Positions 22,629-34,030 of a stretch of 64,000 nucleotides of DNA are shown piece after piece. Positions within the stretch are counted from its first letter, which is position 1; every line of letters begins with the position of its first letter. Source of the stretch: Arcuatula senhousia (Eukaryota > Mollusca > Bivalvia > Mytilida > Mytilidae); contig OZ020307.1 of the NCBI GenBank assembly GCA_963971305.1, positions 52,015,702 through 52,079,701 of the forward strand. Direction: 5' to 3'. The notes beneath the pieces were generated by a model. That model searched no databases and was not told the origin of the DNA. It saw only the letters and a program-made list of their open reading frames with translations. A program made the translations under genes and the position numbers.

Positions 22629-24383
22629 ACAAGAGAATACCAGGAGCCTTAATCGCTCACCTGACATATGTTCCTGAAGTAAATGTTATTATGCAAAAAC
22701 TATTTGACATTAAAAGGGTCACAAGTTTAATAAGGGGGTCATCTGACAATATGGTTCAACTTAATGTAGTAATGATTGTACAGAGAAATATTTTAGCAAT
22801 TGAAACCTTTAGATAATTTACTTTCCTTCAATATTCTAAGAGGAATAACCCCTAAAATGAACAGTATTACAATCTTGACCTTATTTCTTATTTTGTAGAT
22901 CATGATGTGCTTAACAATATGCAATTTACATTTCTTAAATATCTCATATAGATTTTAAGATATTGAGCTTTAAACATTTTTTTAAGTGCATAATTCATAA
23001 AAAAATTAAATAAAAGGGCAATAACTCTTTCATGGGTTGTTGAATCTTCTTCAAAATTTCAGGACTGGTTGATCATGAGGTGTTGATCACTTTTGTTCTC
23101 AATCAGAGTTTAAAAATAGGTCACCTTTTTTTGAGTTATTAGCAAAAAAAATGCAGTTTACCCCCAATGTTCTATTTTTAGCCACAGCGGCCATGTTTTA
23201 CTACACATCAAAAATCCCCACATCAGTTCTATAAACATAATGCTTATAAATAACCATGATAAGTTTGGTTTCGATTGGACTAATGGTATCAGAGTAGTTT
23301 TTAATGTAATCAGGAATTGCTTGGAAAATAATCAATTTTGATGTTCTAAGTGGAATAACCCCTAAAGGAAAGGATCCTACAACGTTGAACCTATTACATA
23401 TTTTGTAGATCTTAATGTGCTTATCAATATGCAATTTAAATATATTTTCTTATATAGTTTTTAAGATATTGAGCACAATAGGTGCAAAATTAGCAAAAAA
23501 AAAATCACAAAAAGGGCAATAACTCCTACATGGATTGTTGGATCATTTTCGAAATTTTAGAGCTGGTAGATCTTGAGGTGCTGATTGCTTTTGTTTTTCA
23601 ATAAAAATTTAAAAATCTTTCACCGTTTTTGAGTTATTTGCAAAAAAAACTGCGATTTTCCCCTATGTTATATTTTTAGCCACAGCGGCCATGATTTACA
23701 ACCAATCAAAATTCCCCACTTCAGTTCTATTTATCTAATGCAAATAAAAACTATATCAAATTTGGTTTCAAATGGACTTAAAGTGTCAGAGGAGTTATAG
23801 TTTTCAATGTTTTGAGGAAATGCTGTGAAAATGCTCAATTTTGACGTTCTATGGGCAATAACTCCTAAAAGGAAAGGTCCTACAACGTTGGCCTTATACA
23901 TATTTTGTAGATCGTGATGTGCTTAACAATATGCAATTTAAATTTGTCAAAGATCTTGTATAATTTTCAAGATATTGAGCAAAACAGGTTAAAAATCTGA
24001 AAAAAATCCACAAAAATTGCAATAACTCCTACATGGGTTGTTGTATTTTCTTCAAAAGCTCAGTGTAGGTAGATCTTGAGGTGCTGATCACTTTTACCCT
24101 CGCCAAAATTTTGATATCTGTAGCCGTTTTTTGAGTTATTTGCAAAAAAATGCATTTTACCCCTATGTTCTACTTTCAGCCAAAGTGGCCATGTTTTACG
24201 ACAAATCAAAAGTCCTCTCATCAGTTCCAAGCACCGCATGCTAATAAACAATCACACTAAGTTTGGTCGCAATTGGACGTATGGTGTCAGAGGAGTTAAC
24301 GTTTTAAAAAAGTTTACGGACGACGGACGACGGAAGACAAGTGATGAAAATAGCTCACATGACCCTTTGGGTCAGGTGAGCTA
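22629..24383 (-). mobile_element. Hairpin-headed element E3b (AGCTCACC family)
   Basis: Minus orientation. The terminal hairpin is at 24351-24383: TAGCTCAC pairs with GTGAGCTA, and inside it GACCC pairs with GGGTC. Next to it is a GACGGACGACGG tract (24319-24332). The far end, 22629-22670, carries CAGGAGCC and CGCTCACCTGA. The core consists of about three diverged ~500-bp repeats with 'TTTTTAGCCACAGCGGCCATG', 'GCAATAACTCC', 'TTGTAGATC' and 'GAGTTATTTGCAAAAAA'. No coding capacity. Confidence 0.75.
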
Positions 24384-25617
24384 AAAAAGGGAGTTAACAC
24401 TTTTTGTTGGTTTGTTTTGTAATGTGAATTTTGAAAAATCGAGTTAATTCTATAGAAGGATGCTTTGTCTTTGCAAAATGACGAAGCTCGGTTTTCAAAA
24501 ACGAAGTACTATTGATATATGTGCATTGGTTTAATACAAAGCAGTAGTTATAGATCAATACAAAAGCAAAATATAAAGAGAAAACTCAAATAAGATTTCA
24601 GAATATACAATAACAAAAAAATCTATATATCTACTTATATAAGATGCTGATTAAAACTCTATATGAGTTAAATTGATCCTGCTTGTCATATTATGACACA
24701 TGTTATTCAAAGTAGATATTTTGCGTTGCTGTCGCATGATATTCAAACAAGATATTTTGTGGTGCTGTCACAGAAAGTGTGACATTTGTATAGTATCCAA
24801 TAATTATTCATTTTGTGAAACCGTCTAGTTACATGGAACACATCAACATGTCTTATTTTCTTAATTGTGGACTTCTAAAAAGAACAATGGACATACTGTG
24901 ATTCATAAATACCAGGTCAGTCTTCCTTTAACAAAGGATTAGTTATATTTCCTTTTTAAAATATAATCAACCACGTAAGGCTATGTGAACGAAGGTTCGA
25001 GAGAAGAACAAAACTTATCATGAAAAAAATATGTAACAAATTAACGAAAACAGCAACGACAACAAAATTATACTAATGATATTAATAAAGAGCAAAATTA
25101 TGATAAACATATAATAAGACATATTAAAGGGAAAGGGATTATGCCAGTTTTTTTTTTTAAATTCATCATATCAAAGTGAAAAGTGTGCTTATTAGCCTTT
25201 CTTTTTATAATAGATACTACAATATTTAAACAAGATCTACATGAAAAGTCAAAGAATAAACACATATCAAAGCTTTGATCTAATTTCAATGAGAGGAGAT
25301 TCTAGATGGTAGATATGAAATTTAAGCTCCAGTTGCTTTTTATATGTGATAAATAAACGAGTATTTAGGAAAAAAAAGAGCAAACAGCTTTCTGTCCACC
25401 TTTCAAAAATCTATGTATTTGTCAAAGTTGCTTTTTTACACAAACAAGAACTATATCTAATTTCTTAATTGATTGTGCAACAGCCTTACACACAACACTT
25501 GAGTAGCTAGCTTTATATACCTCTAAAGCTTTTTAAAAGGCTTATAAAACAGATATTATGCACAGAGTTATTGTTAAAAAAGTGTAATTGTCCTTATCTA
25601 TATGCTTTTAGTCTGTT
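24384..25617. other. AT-rich sequence, nothing recognised
   Basis: A short direct duplication ('AAGTAGATATTTTGCGTTGCTGTCGC' versus 'AAGATATTTTGTGGTGCTGTC') lies near 24710-24770. No gene seen. Confidence 0.4.
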
Positions 25618-25625
25618 AATAGTGT

Positions 25626-26664
25626 CAGACCTTGGGTTAATTTCATACAAATGTTATTAATTACAATTCATGTTACATGTAACTCAATTACATGTAATTT
25701 GTTTTCAATTAAATTACACATTACATTACGAAAAATTTGAAAAGAAATTAATTACATTACAATTACTTTAGCAATGTTATGAATTATTATGAATTACATT
25801 TATTTAGAATATATGAAAAAAAACATTGTGCAAAAAAGTATTTATTTTTTAATATTTTTTTTATTGCATGAATGTACATGAAGCTTACAATTACAGGTTG
25901 CACATAATATTATATATGGAGCAGTATCTAAAATAGATTTAAACATAACTCTGTTTGTTTTACCTGGCTAGTTACAGACAACCATTTCTTATATCTTTAT
26001 TTGTAACTAACCTTCATCCATCTAGCCAGTTTAAAATAAAATATATATATTAAAGTCATACACACGATACAGGCATGAAATGGCGACTTAAATATAGCTT
26101 ACACTTTATTTCCAGAACAATACGAGTAACATTTTAGTATTTTGTTTTCTCACTTTACATGCTCTCTTTCATAGAAGATTCAGCTTTTTTTCAACTTCTA
26201 CTTGTGTTAGATTCTTAATTGTTTAGCTTGAAAAACTTTACTTTGTTATGACAGTCATTAATTCACAAATAATTAAGTCAACACAATCTAAAAAGTTTTC
26301 TATCTTTTCGAAGCCATGTTTGACATTCTCTGGACAAAACAAAATCAGTTTGTTGTTATTGGTGATTAAAGATTTAAATCTAATGATCTAGTGTTAAGGA
26401 CTTGGAAATGTGTTGTTATAGAGATTAGAGTGAATTAAATGAACATTTTGTTTGAATGCAAAATATTGATTCACTTTAAAAAAAAATAATTTCATGACAT
26501 TTTAATATTATTGTTCAATCAAATGAAATTATTTCTTTTATAGAATTCTTTTATCTTTTTAAAAGTTTGAAAGTTTTGAAAGGAATCAACGAAAAATATC
26601 ATGTTTGGAAACAATGTAATTAATTACAGCTAACTCCAATTACATTTCTAATAACACAGGTCTG
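25626..26664. mobile_element. Non-autonomous hAT-like element, 1039 bp
   Basis: Ends in CAGACCT (25626) and AGGTCTG (to 26664), flanked by the 8-mers AATAGTGT (25618-25625) and AATAGGGT (26665-26672), 7 of 8 identical. An 8-bp duplication with CAG...CTG ends is the hAT pattern. Both subterminal regions are packed with TAATTACA/TGTAATTA motifs in opposite orientations. No transposase frame remains. It lies about 0.65 kb before the GPCR coding exon. Confidence 0.65.
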
Positions 26665-26904
26665 AATAGGGTTTTACCTTTATTTATTAGAGAATATGTT
26701 AACTGGTTTTAAAAATGATAATAGAATGGTCTGTTTTTGTATTTTTTATATGAGTACGAAAAAAAATATAGCTGAAATGTGGATTCATGCTGTTCAAATT
26801 TCTGTGGTAGCATTTTTCTACTAAATATAAAAAACTGCATGAACTATACGTTCAATAATGACATTTAGTGTGAAAGACGAAAAAGCTTGTCACATGGACA
26901 TGTG

Positions 26905-27215
26905 GTTGTCATACACATGGAAATTTTGTTCGAGTGAAATCAGGATTAACGAGAATTTTACGTTAAACGAACAAATTAACGTGAATTTCATGTTATACGA
27001 GCAAATAAACGTTATTTTCAGGAAAATGATTTTCACATGAATTTCACGTTAATATCATGCGAAACTCACAAGATATCACATGAAAATTTAAAAAAAAGAA
27101 TTGTTTTACTAAATATTTATAGAATTGCATTTACAGCAAAGAATTTTTAAAACGTTGAAAACAAATTTCACATGAAATTCATTTTAACTTTCCATGTGTA
27201 TTTCACGTGAACAAA
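26905..27215. repeat. Fold-back repeat rich in TTCACGTGAA-type motifs
   Basis: Near 26925 AATTTTGTTCGAGTGAAAT is matched inverted near 27195-27215 by ATTTCACGTGAACAAAATT, with CACATGG/CCATGTG at both sides. Many internal copies of 'TTCACATGAA', 'TTCACGTTAA' and 'ACGTGAAT' occur. Probably an imperfect inverted-repeat MITE in the intron or promoter region of the GPCR gene. Confidence 0.5.
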
Positions 27216-27301
27216 ATTGCTTTGTGTAGATGAGAAAATAGTTTTTCATTATAAATTCAAAAATACCCAGTGTTATCTTAATTTATTTTATAACTTAACA
27301 T

Positions 27302-27322
27302 CTTAATATTTTTTATTTACAG
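27302..27322 (+). promoter_or_regulatory. 3' splice acceptor before the GPCR coding exon
   Basis: A T-rich tract ending TTTTTTATTTACAG places an AG four bases before the ATG at 27327. It implies that the 5' UTR continues on an upstream exon. Confidence 0.55.
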
Positions 27323-27326
27323 GAAG

Positions 27327-28400
27327 ATGAATTTTACCGACTTTACACCCAACATTACATCGAAAGATGAAGGTAGCATCACCGTTGGAAAACCTCTTGA
27401 TGATGAAGATCTAATAGCAACGATTTGTAAAAGTTATATCGGACCATTTTTGTGTATTTTTGGTATCTTTGGAAACATACTTAATTTGTTTGTATTACTC
27501 AAAGGAAAACTAAATGAGTCACCATACATGTATCTTCGGTCACTGGCAGTAACAGATATGAGTGCTCTTTTACTATCACTTATTCATCTAACTATATCAA
27601 GCAAAACCAAAACGTTCCACTGGCAATTTTTTGACGCCTTTATTTTCTTTCCCGTTGTGAACTTTTTTGCAGCTACAAGTGTTTGGCTAACTGCAGGCGT
27701 CACAATTGATCGTTTTGTTTCTGTAAAGGATCCTCTATTGGCAAGAACCGAGCTGACATGGAACAGAGCTAAGATTCGAATAGCAGTAATATTTTTGTCA
27801 AGTTTCGTTATCACAATACCCCGATTCCTTTGTTTTCATCTTGTAGAGAGTGCAAATGATGTCAATATACAACCTACACTATTTCGAGCGTCTGGCAACT
27901 ATAGAATTTATGATATAATCTGCATCATACTGTTTCATGTCGCACCACTTATAATCTTTTTCGTTACAAACACTTACCTGATTTATGCTGTACGAAAAGC
28001 TCGATCAATACGTGTCAAGTATAACATGAGAAACAACAAAGAGAGGAACTGGCAAAAAGAGCAAAGAAGACTTACAATTACATTAATAAGTATAGTTTTA
28101 ATGTCCGTTGTCGCAATAATTCCATCGACGATTTGCGATTTTACTCGGTTATTGCATATACCATTTGTTTATTACCATAATTTACGTCATATTAGTAATA
28201 TTCTCTTATTGGCTAACTTTTCCATGAACTTTTTACTGTATTGTGTTTTTAACAAGAGGTTCCTACATATTTTAAAGAATTTGTTCGGTGTTGGGTACAA
28301 AAAGGTTAAGTTAACCATACGAAGAAGTAGGTCAAGGACGTTATCAAAGAGTGATATGAGTATGGTAATACCTGTTGATTTGCATATTTATATAAAATAA
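27327..28400 (+). CDS. Class A (rhodopsin-type) peptide GPCR, 357 aa
   Basis: A predicted seven-helix G-protein-coupled receptor of the plasma membrane, most like invertebrate FMRFamide/neuropeptide-type receptors; the ligand is unknown. N-glycosylation sequons lie at Asn2 and Asn9. Approximate helices: TM1 36-58 (GN at 49-50), TM2 69-90 (LAVTD, Asp77), TM3 105-130 ending DRF (128-130) in place of DRY, TM4 150-168, TM5 195-220 (Pro207), TM6 249-271 (Pro266, without the usual CWxP), TM7 287-309 with NFLLY (301-305) in place of NPxxY, then helix 8 'NKRFLHILKNLF' and a basic, serine-rich tail. There is no Cys at the extracellular start of TM3 and none in the second extracellular loop, so the usual disulfide is missing. 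The length suits the family. A splice acceptor precedes the ATG. The coding sequence is uninterrupted and looks functional, with AATAAA at 28447-28452. Confidence 0.9.
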   Translation: MNFTDFTPNITSKDEGSITVGKPLDDEDLIATICKSYIGPFLCIFGIFGNILNLFVLLKGKLNESPYMYLRSLAVTDMSALLLSLIHLTISSKTKTFHWQFFDAFIFFPVVNFFAATSVWLTAGVTIDRFVSVKDPLLARTELTWNRAKIRIAVIFLSSFVITIPRFLCFHLVESANDVNIQPTLFRASGNYRIYDIICIILFHVAPLIIFFVTNTYLIYAVRKARSIRVKYNMRNNKERNWQKEQRRLTITLISIVLMSVVAIIPSTICDFTRLLHIPFVYYHNLRHISNILLLANFSMNFLLYCVFNKRFLHILKNLFGVGYKKVKLTIRRSRSRTLSKSDMSMVIPVDLHIYIK

Positions 28401-28446
28401 AAGAGCGACAGAAAGATCGAAAATGTGAATTTGCTCAAAATCTAAT

Positions 28447-28452
28447 AATAAA
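28447..28452 (+). terminator. Candidate polyadenylation signal of the GPCR gene
   Basis: AATAAA 47 bases after the stop codon; a second AATAAA overlaps the stop itself at 28396-28401. Confidence 0.4.
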
Positions 28453-28524
28453 AAAATCAACACTTATGATCTTATCATTGAAACCCCCTTAAAAATATGA
28501 ACGCACTACAAACTAAGTGTGAAA

Positions 28525-28735
28525 AAATAAAGGCTTACCAATGGAGCAATCAAATATCGCAAATCTGAAAGTTCACAACAAAATTGGTGGACATAAATTA
28601 GATCAAAAATAGGAAGAAAAACTGAACAACACAGCGGAATAAACAAAAACAAACAAAATTCAACAAGCAACACAAACAAGAAGTAAAGAAGGTTTATTGG
28701 CATACTCCGTTAAGATGAACAGTTCCTGTTTCTTG
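28525..28735 (-). pseudogene. RT-element 3' fragment (copy R2, strongly diverged)
   Basis: Follows the minus-strand order of the family 3' region: 'GGCTTACCAATGGAGCAATC', 'TCGCAAATCTGAAAG', then A-rich 'AACAAAAACAAACAAAATTCAAC'-like sequence. Heavily decayed. Confidence 0.4.
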
Positions 28736-29082
28736 ATACACCCTAAAAGGAGGTACTAAAACACATTTGAAAAACATTGACACTTCAAAAATATTTTAAG
28801 CTTATTAAGCATGTCCCTAAGAGATAAAAAAGAAATAAGATAAAACCTTGTGACTCTGTGTTGAAAAAAAAATAAATTAGATAGTTCGAAAAAAAGATGC
28901 AGAAGACCTATGAATATGTTCAGAGGATTAAAATTATCATTGTCAGAAATAAAATAGCACAATCGGAAATCTGGTTAATTATTATATCATTTCAGCATCA
29001 ATTCTTGCAACAAGAATGAAACCTTGTACTTTGTTGCGGGTTTTGAAGTTATTTAACAGCATATGAAATCAAAGCGATATTA

Positions 29083-29467
29083 CACTGGCAAAATTTAGAC
29101 ATACGTCTGACGTACATTTGTAAAAACTTGCGTCTCACGTAGTGTACAAACGTACGTTAAACATATGTTTCTAACCGCCGTACGGTAAACATACGTCAAA
29201 TAATTGTCAAAACATACGTCAGACGTACATTATTTAAACGTGCGTCTAACATACGTTTACCATACGTCAGACGTATAGTTCCTAAAATGTATGAAATTGG
29301 TGAGTTCTTTATTTAGTGTGTTTTATTATTAAATAAAATATTGCCAAGATAAATTTTTAACGTGCGTCAAACGTACGCAGTTAGAAACGCCAATTTAATA
29401 TGCGTCAGATGACATGCGTTTAACGTACGTCAGACGCACGTTAAACGCAGTCCACATTTTGCCTGTG
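29083..29467. mobile_element. Tc1/mariner-like MITE rich in ACGT, 385 bp
   Basis: Flanked by TA on each side (29081-29082 and 29468-29469), with inverted ends CACTGGCAAAAT and ATTTTGCCTGTG (11 of 12 pairing). The interior holds about 17 ACGT tetramers in 'TACGTCAGACGTA/AACGTACGTT' motifs of both orientations around an AT-rich centre at about 29290-29360. No ORF. Confidence 0.65.
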
Positions 29468-29759
29468 TATGATAAAACTTCAAATGAGAGATAAAATTGC
29501 GAAATTATGGCCGAAGAAGTACAATATGTGGGTGCTATCTTCGAAAGTAGAATATGCAGCCAAATAATGTGTGATTATGCAATCAGAAGTATTTTTCTCT
29601 CAAAGCAATGAACATCAAATTCATTAGCAACCATGTATCTATAATCAGTGCCTTCAAATACATGCTGATCATGATCATTTATAAACTGAGTTGAATTTCA
29701 ATCTATAGCAACAGATAAAAGAAACAAGGAAAAATACCAAAAAGCGTTAAAAATTACAC

Positions 29760-30070
29760 AAAAAGCACAGGTGTACCAAAGGGACCATCAAATATCGTAA
29801 ATCTGAAAAGACAAAAATTGTAAGACATAAAATCATAACAGCAAAACGAACATAAAAAAACACTTACAACAAAACAGCAATCGGCAACCACAATACCACA
29901 AACACACACACACGCTGCAATATGTATGCAACAGGAATTAAGGTCAGAACGGGAGCGAACACAGGAACTACCAGGGTCAAATCCGGTGATTGACAATAAT
30001 ACAAAATCTCTATGACAATTTCATATGGTATGAGACCACAATTATCGACCCTGATGTCATTTTTGGGCAT
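29760..30070 (-). pseudogene. RT-element 3' fragment (copy R3)
   Basis: Minus-strand family order: 'GCACAGGTGTACCAAAGGG', 'AATATCGTAAATCTGAAAAG', A-rich section with a CA run, 'GGGAGCGAACACAGGAACT', 'GTCAAATCCGGTGATTGACA', then a remnant of the coding end. Non-functional. Confidence 0.5.
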
Positions 30071-30071
30071 G

Positions 30072-30970
30072 TATTAAGTTGTTTTGATAATTTGCTTCTA
30101 TAGTATATACAAAGACCAACACTTTAACCAGCACATAAAAGGGGATTTGCTAGCCATAAGTTGGATCAAAATACAGATCTTCATTTTTGATGCCATAATA
30201 TTTTTTTTTGTATTTTAGACCTCTTTAGACCATAAAATGTATTTAAAAATTTAAAATCGGTAAAATCTTCTTAGATCACATATTATGAATGTCTTTTGTT
30301 GGTCTACAGGTGGGAGAATTGTTGGGAAATTCAAATGATACAGCATAATCACGAGTATCCATGCCGTTTAATTTTGTTTCAGTTGTGTTTCTCATCATAC
30401 TTCCTGCTTGCCGACGTAGTCAATCTTTGACACAAATTGTCCATGGACAAAAATTCTCGTAACAGATCTTATCGCAAATATGGATCACAGCCTTTTTGTA
30501 TTGATTTTTGTAAAAACACCATTATGAGTTCTCATAGTGTGAGATTTTAATTCAGGTTTGTCACTTATCTACTTCCTGTTTTACGAAAAACGGCCTATTC
30601 TGTTGTTGACCAATTTTCAGATAAAATTATTAGTATTAATTTGTTTTTTTTTCAATCAAAATATTGAAAAAAATCTTATTTAAGTTAATCATTTACAATA
30701 TTATTTGTAAAATACCATAATAACATTTTTATATCATTTCAATCTTTGATTGACGTTCATATATTTATTTGATTATAAAGTTTTCCATAAACGCTTCAAA
30801 GTACCTCAGCCAGTTAAGTTGCTAAAAGAAGGAAAAAAGAACTTTTTGTTCACTATATCATCTATCGTTTCACCTCATATGGACTCAATTTACGTAAAAA
30901 TGAAGTCGTCAGATAAAATAAAAATGTTTTGACAATCAACAAGCATTCTGAGAGTATTGCAAAACAATAC
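30072..30970. other. AT-rich sequence, nothing recognised
   Basis: No supported feature. Confidence 0.4.
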
Positions 30971-31640
30971 TTAGTCCCCTTCCGGCCTCATATTTCAGTC
31001 ACTGGTAACAATTTGTCAAACAAATGAATACCTAAACTTGATCAGTTTATTATCTACAAGGAACAATAAAAAAGTTTAGAAAAGAAAATTGCAATAGATT
31101 TTCAAACTTCAAAGGGCCATATCTCCCATAAAAATTTGTGGACCAGCACGAAACTCAAACTTGATCTGTAACTCATCAAGTTAAACTAACATACCAAAAA
31201 TCAGTTCATTATCTATAAGAGTTTAGAAAAAAGTGCGGAAAACTGAAATTTTAGTGAATTTTCAAAGTTCAAAGGGCCATAACTCCCATAAAAAAGTGTG
31301 GACCGGCACGAAACTCAAACTTGATCTGTAACTCATCAAGGTTAACTCACATACCAAAAATCAGTTCATTATCTATAAGCGTTTAGAAACAAAGTGCGGA
31401 AAACTTAAATTTTAGTGAATTTTCAAAGTTCAAAGGGCCATAACTCCCATAAAAAATTGTGGACCAGCAGGAAACTCAAACTTGATCTGTAACTCATCAA
31501 GGTAAACTTACATACCAAAAATCAGTTCATTATCTATAAGCGTTTAGAAAAAAAGTGTGGAAAACTGAGGCGTGACAGACAGACGGACGGACAGAGCGCA
31601 AACCTATAGTCCCCTTCGGCTTTCGCCGTTAGGGGCCTAT
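30971..31640 (-). mobile_element. Hairpin-headed element E4 (TAGTCCCCTT family)
   Basis: Minus orientation. The head at 31606-31640 folds as ATAG, CCCCT, CGGC pairing with GCCG, AGGGG, CTAT around a TTTC loop. Next to it is GACAGACAGACGGACGGAC (31574-31592). The far end TTAGTCCCCTTCCGGCC (30971-30987) matches the inverted outer arm. The core has about three repeats with a 160-161-bp period, beginning AAAGGGCCATA at 31111, 31271 and 31432. No coding capacity. Confidence 0.7.
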
Positions 31641-33479
31641 AAATATTAATCCATTCATCAGCTCTCTCCAAAAAAAAAACTTTAATAAACTGTGATAGTT
31701 TAAAAATTCCCATTTGAAAAGTTATTTACGAATTTGATAAAGTAAAAAAAAGAAATTTCACGCCATTAATTTCCGTTTCACAAACTTAAAACTTTATTGA
31801 ACGTTATGAAGCCGGTTTTCATTCCCAAAGGATTTTTTTTTTTAATTTATTTGCTCTATAAACAACATTACCGTAGAAATCAGGTTTGGATCAAAATTCG
31901 ACGTGTACAGTTAAATTTTCTATAAGGTATAGATATTTATGATAAAGCTTTGTAAACGACTTCACCAATTCACTTATTTGTTGTAACAATATCCTTGCTT
32001 TGGTATTTTTTTTGTAATACACCGGTTTTTATCATTAAAATCAAACAGACCATTGCATATCCGAGCATATCTTACCAACTGTGAAATATATACTTCGTAA
32101 GAGTCTGACGGAGCAAGTGTACCTCAAGGAAAATAAACAATAGGAAATGAAAAGTCATCCCGTTTATCATATATTTAATGTGTGTAATTTTCCATTGTTA
32201 ATACTTAAATCTAGATCTAAAAATGGGAATCTATCACCGGTAAGCTTAGATTTATTCAAAGTTAATTCCTTGGGATATATTTCTATAATAAAATTAGAAA
32301 ATGTGGGATTGTTAAGGGAAAAAATGTCGTCTTAATATCTGTATGTATCATTAAAAGTTTCAATGAGATGTGTTTTGTTGGGCTCTAAGTATATAGGAGT
32401 TAGATTTTGATCAAACGTATAAGAAAAACATGACTGTAGAACAATGATCCACGTCATATGCCATTTTACAAAAGATTAAGGTTATTGGGGACACCTGTCA
32501 TGTGACCAAAAACAGTTAAAAATGCATAAAAAAAACAAGTGCAAATGTCACTAATATCTCGAAGCTTGTGTTAAATAGTTTCATTTAATAAGACTTAATA
32601 AAAATATATTAATTTAAATACAAATTAAACAACCATTCCTTCATAAATAAAATTTATAAAAAAACAAAGGAGATAATTCACTTGAAAAATGACAAACAAA
32701 TTACAAAGATTTTTATGATTAAGACAGAAACATAAGCTGATAACCCCCAGTTTTTATTGTTTGATTTAAAAATATATTGTATTTCATCGATTTTTATCAT
32801 ATAAAAATATAAAATTTAAATTTGTAGATTTTTTTCTGTGACATGATTTAATGCTATTTATATGGCTTTTCCTATATAATCTATAGTAAGTTTTGAAAAC
32901 TTTGAGCCTCAATTTAGCGAAAATAAGCCTGGATAGGGGTTGCAATATTTTGACACAAGATAAAGTATATTCTTTATACTAATATATAAAAAATGGACAT
33001 TTTAAATTCGGCATTATTTTTGGGGTCAGGTGTCCTCACTCACCTTAAAAAAAAGTTTTGTATTGTATATATTGTCCATTCAATTTCGTCCTTGACACCT
33101 CTTATTGTCACTACACTAATAAAAATAGTTTTAAGCCGTGTACTTTATTTCATGATTTGCATACTTAATTTGTTTTACTAGGTAGTTTAGAATTCTTTAA
33201 ACAATATAATTGATTCCTCATTTAGTAATAATAAATGTCATAAAATCGTGAAAGAATCTCAAGACGAAATGATAATTTGGTTCAAAGTGTCAAAGAAATT
33301 TACTAGTATTCATTTTTAATTAAAAAATAAGCATACAGAGTCGTCATAGTCGTCGATTCATGAAGCACAATAAGACGCCAATATAAAGCAAACACCAAAC
33401 AAAACAAAAATAACATAAAACCAACTTAACTGCAATCATCAGCTTGCATTCAGGTAATCTCGCACTATCACTATTATGG
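31641..33479. other. AT-rich sequence, nothing recognised
   Basis: Several short ORFs without recognisable domains; no clear repeat boundary. Confidence 0.4.
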
Positions 33480-34030
33480 AATAGTATAGATTCTCTGCTT
33501 TTTTAACCATACAAGACCATTCTTCATCTGCGAAAATTGAATTTACGAACTCATCAATTAAAACTGTTATAATAGCTTTGAGAATGAGATTGATTTTATA
33601 ATCCATTTTGCAGCATGCTTGATTTTCTTATTGACAATATATTTGTCACATTTCGAGGAGAAATTTTTCAACAACAAATTGGCATTCCAATGGGTAAAAA
33701 TTGTGCTCCTCTCCTCGCTGTTTGTTTTTATAAACCTACGAGACTGAATTTTTTCAAGAACTCGTAAATATCTATTGACGATGTCCTCTCTGTCAACGAT
33801 GCTTCGTTTGGTAGATGGATTCTTTTGATATATCCTCCAGAGTTAGATATTAAGGAAACCACCGAATCCAATTGCTTTACACCATTCTTGGATTTGCATC
33901 TCAAATATGTCCAGGGTGGTCATCTCAGTTAAAAAAATACGATAAAAGAGATCACTTTAATTTTAAATTTATTAATTTCCCTAACCCTTTATTTCACGTG
34001 CTTACAGGAAATATCTTCAATGTTTTGTCT
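33480..34030 (+). pseudogene. Reverse-transcriptase core, decayed (copy R4)
   Basis: The only copy that still shows the catalytic region. From 33615 one frame reads 'MLDFLIDNIFVTFRGEIFQQ' and then 'IGIPMGKNCAPLLA', the RT box preceding the active site. After a stop, a shifted frame reads 'SIDDVLSVNDASFGRW', the counterpart of YxDD, then 'YPPELDIKETTES' and 'FLDLHLKY', then after another stop 'KYDKRDHFNF'. The last part corresponds to 'ASYLDLHLEI...LYDKRDDFNF' of the copy at 51494-52189 and so ties the family to an RT. The 'FLDL' segment after the palm recalls Penelope-like elements, but this assignment is tentative. Confidence 0.7.

Noticed and set aside
22616..22816. 66-codon ORF resembling one at 38.9 kb
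   Set aside because: The similarity is nucleotide-level homology between the two E3 elements, read in opposite orientation; no sign of protein constraint.
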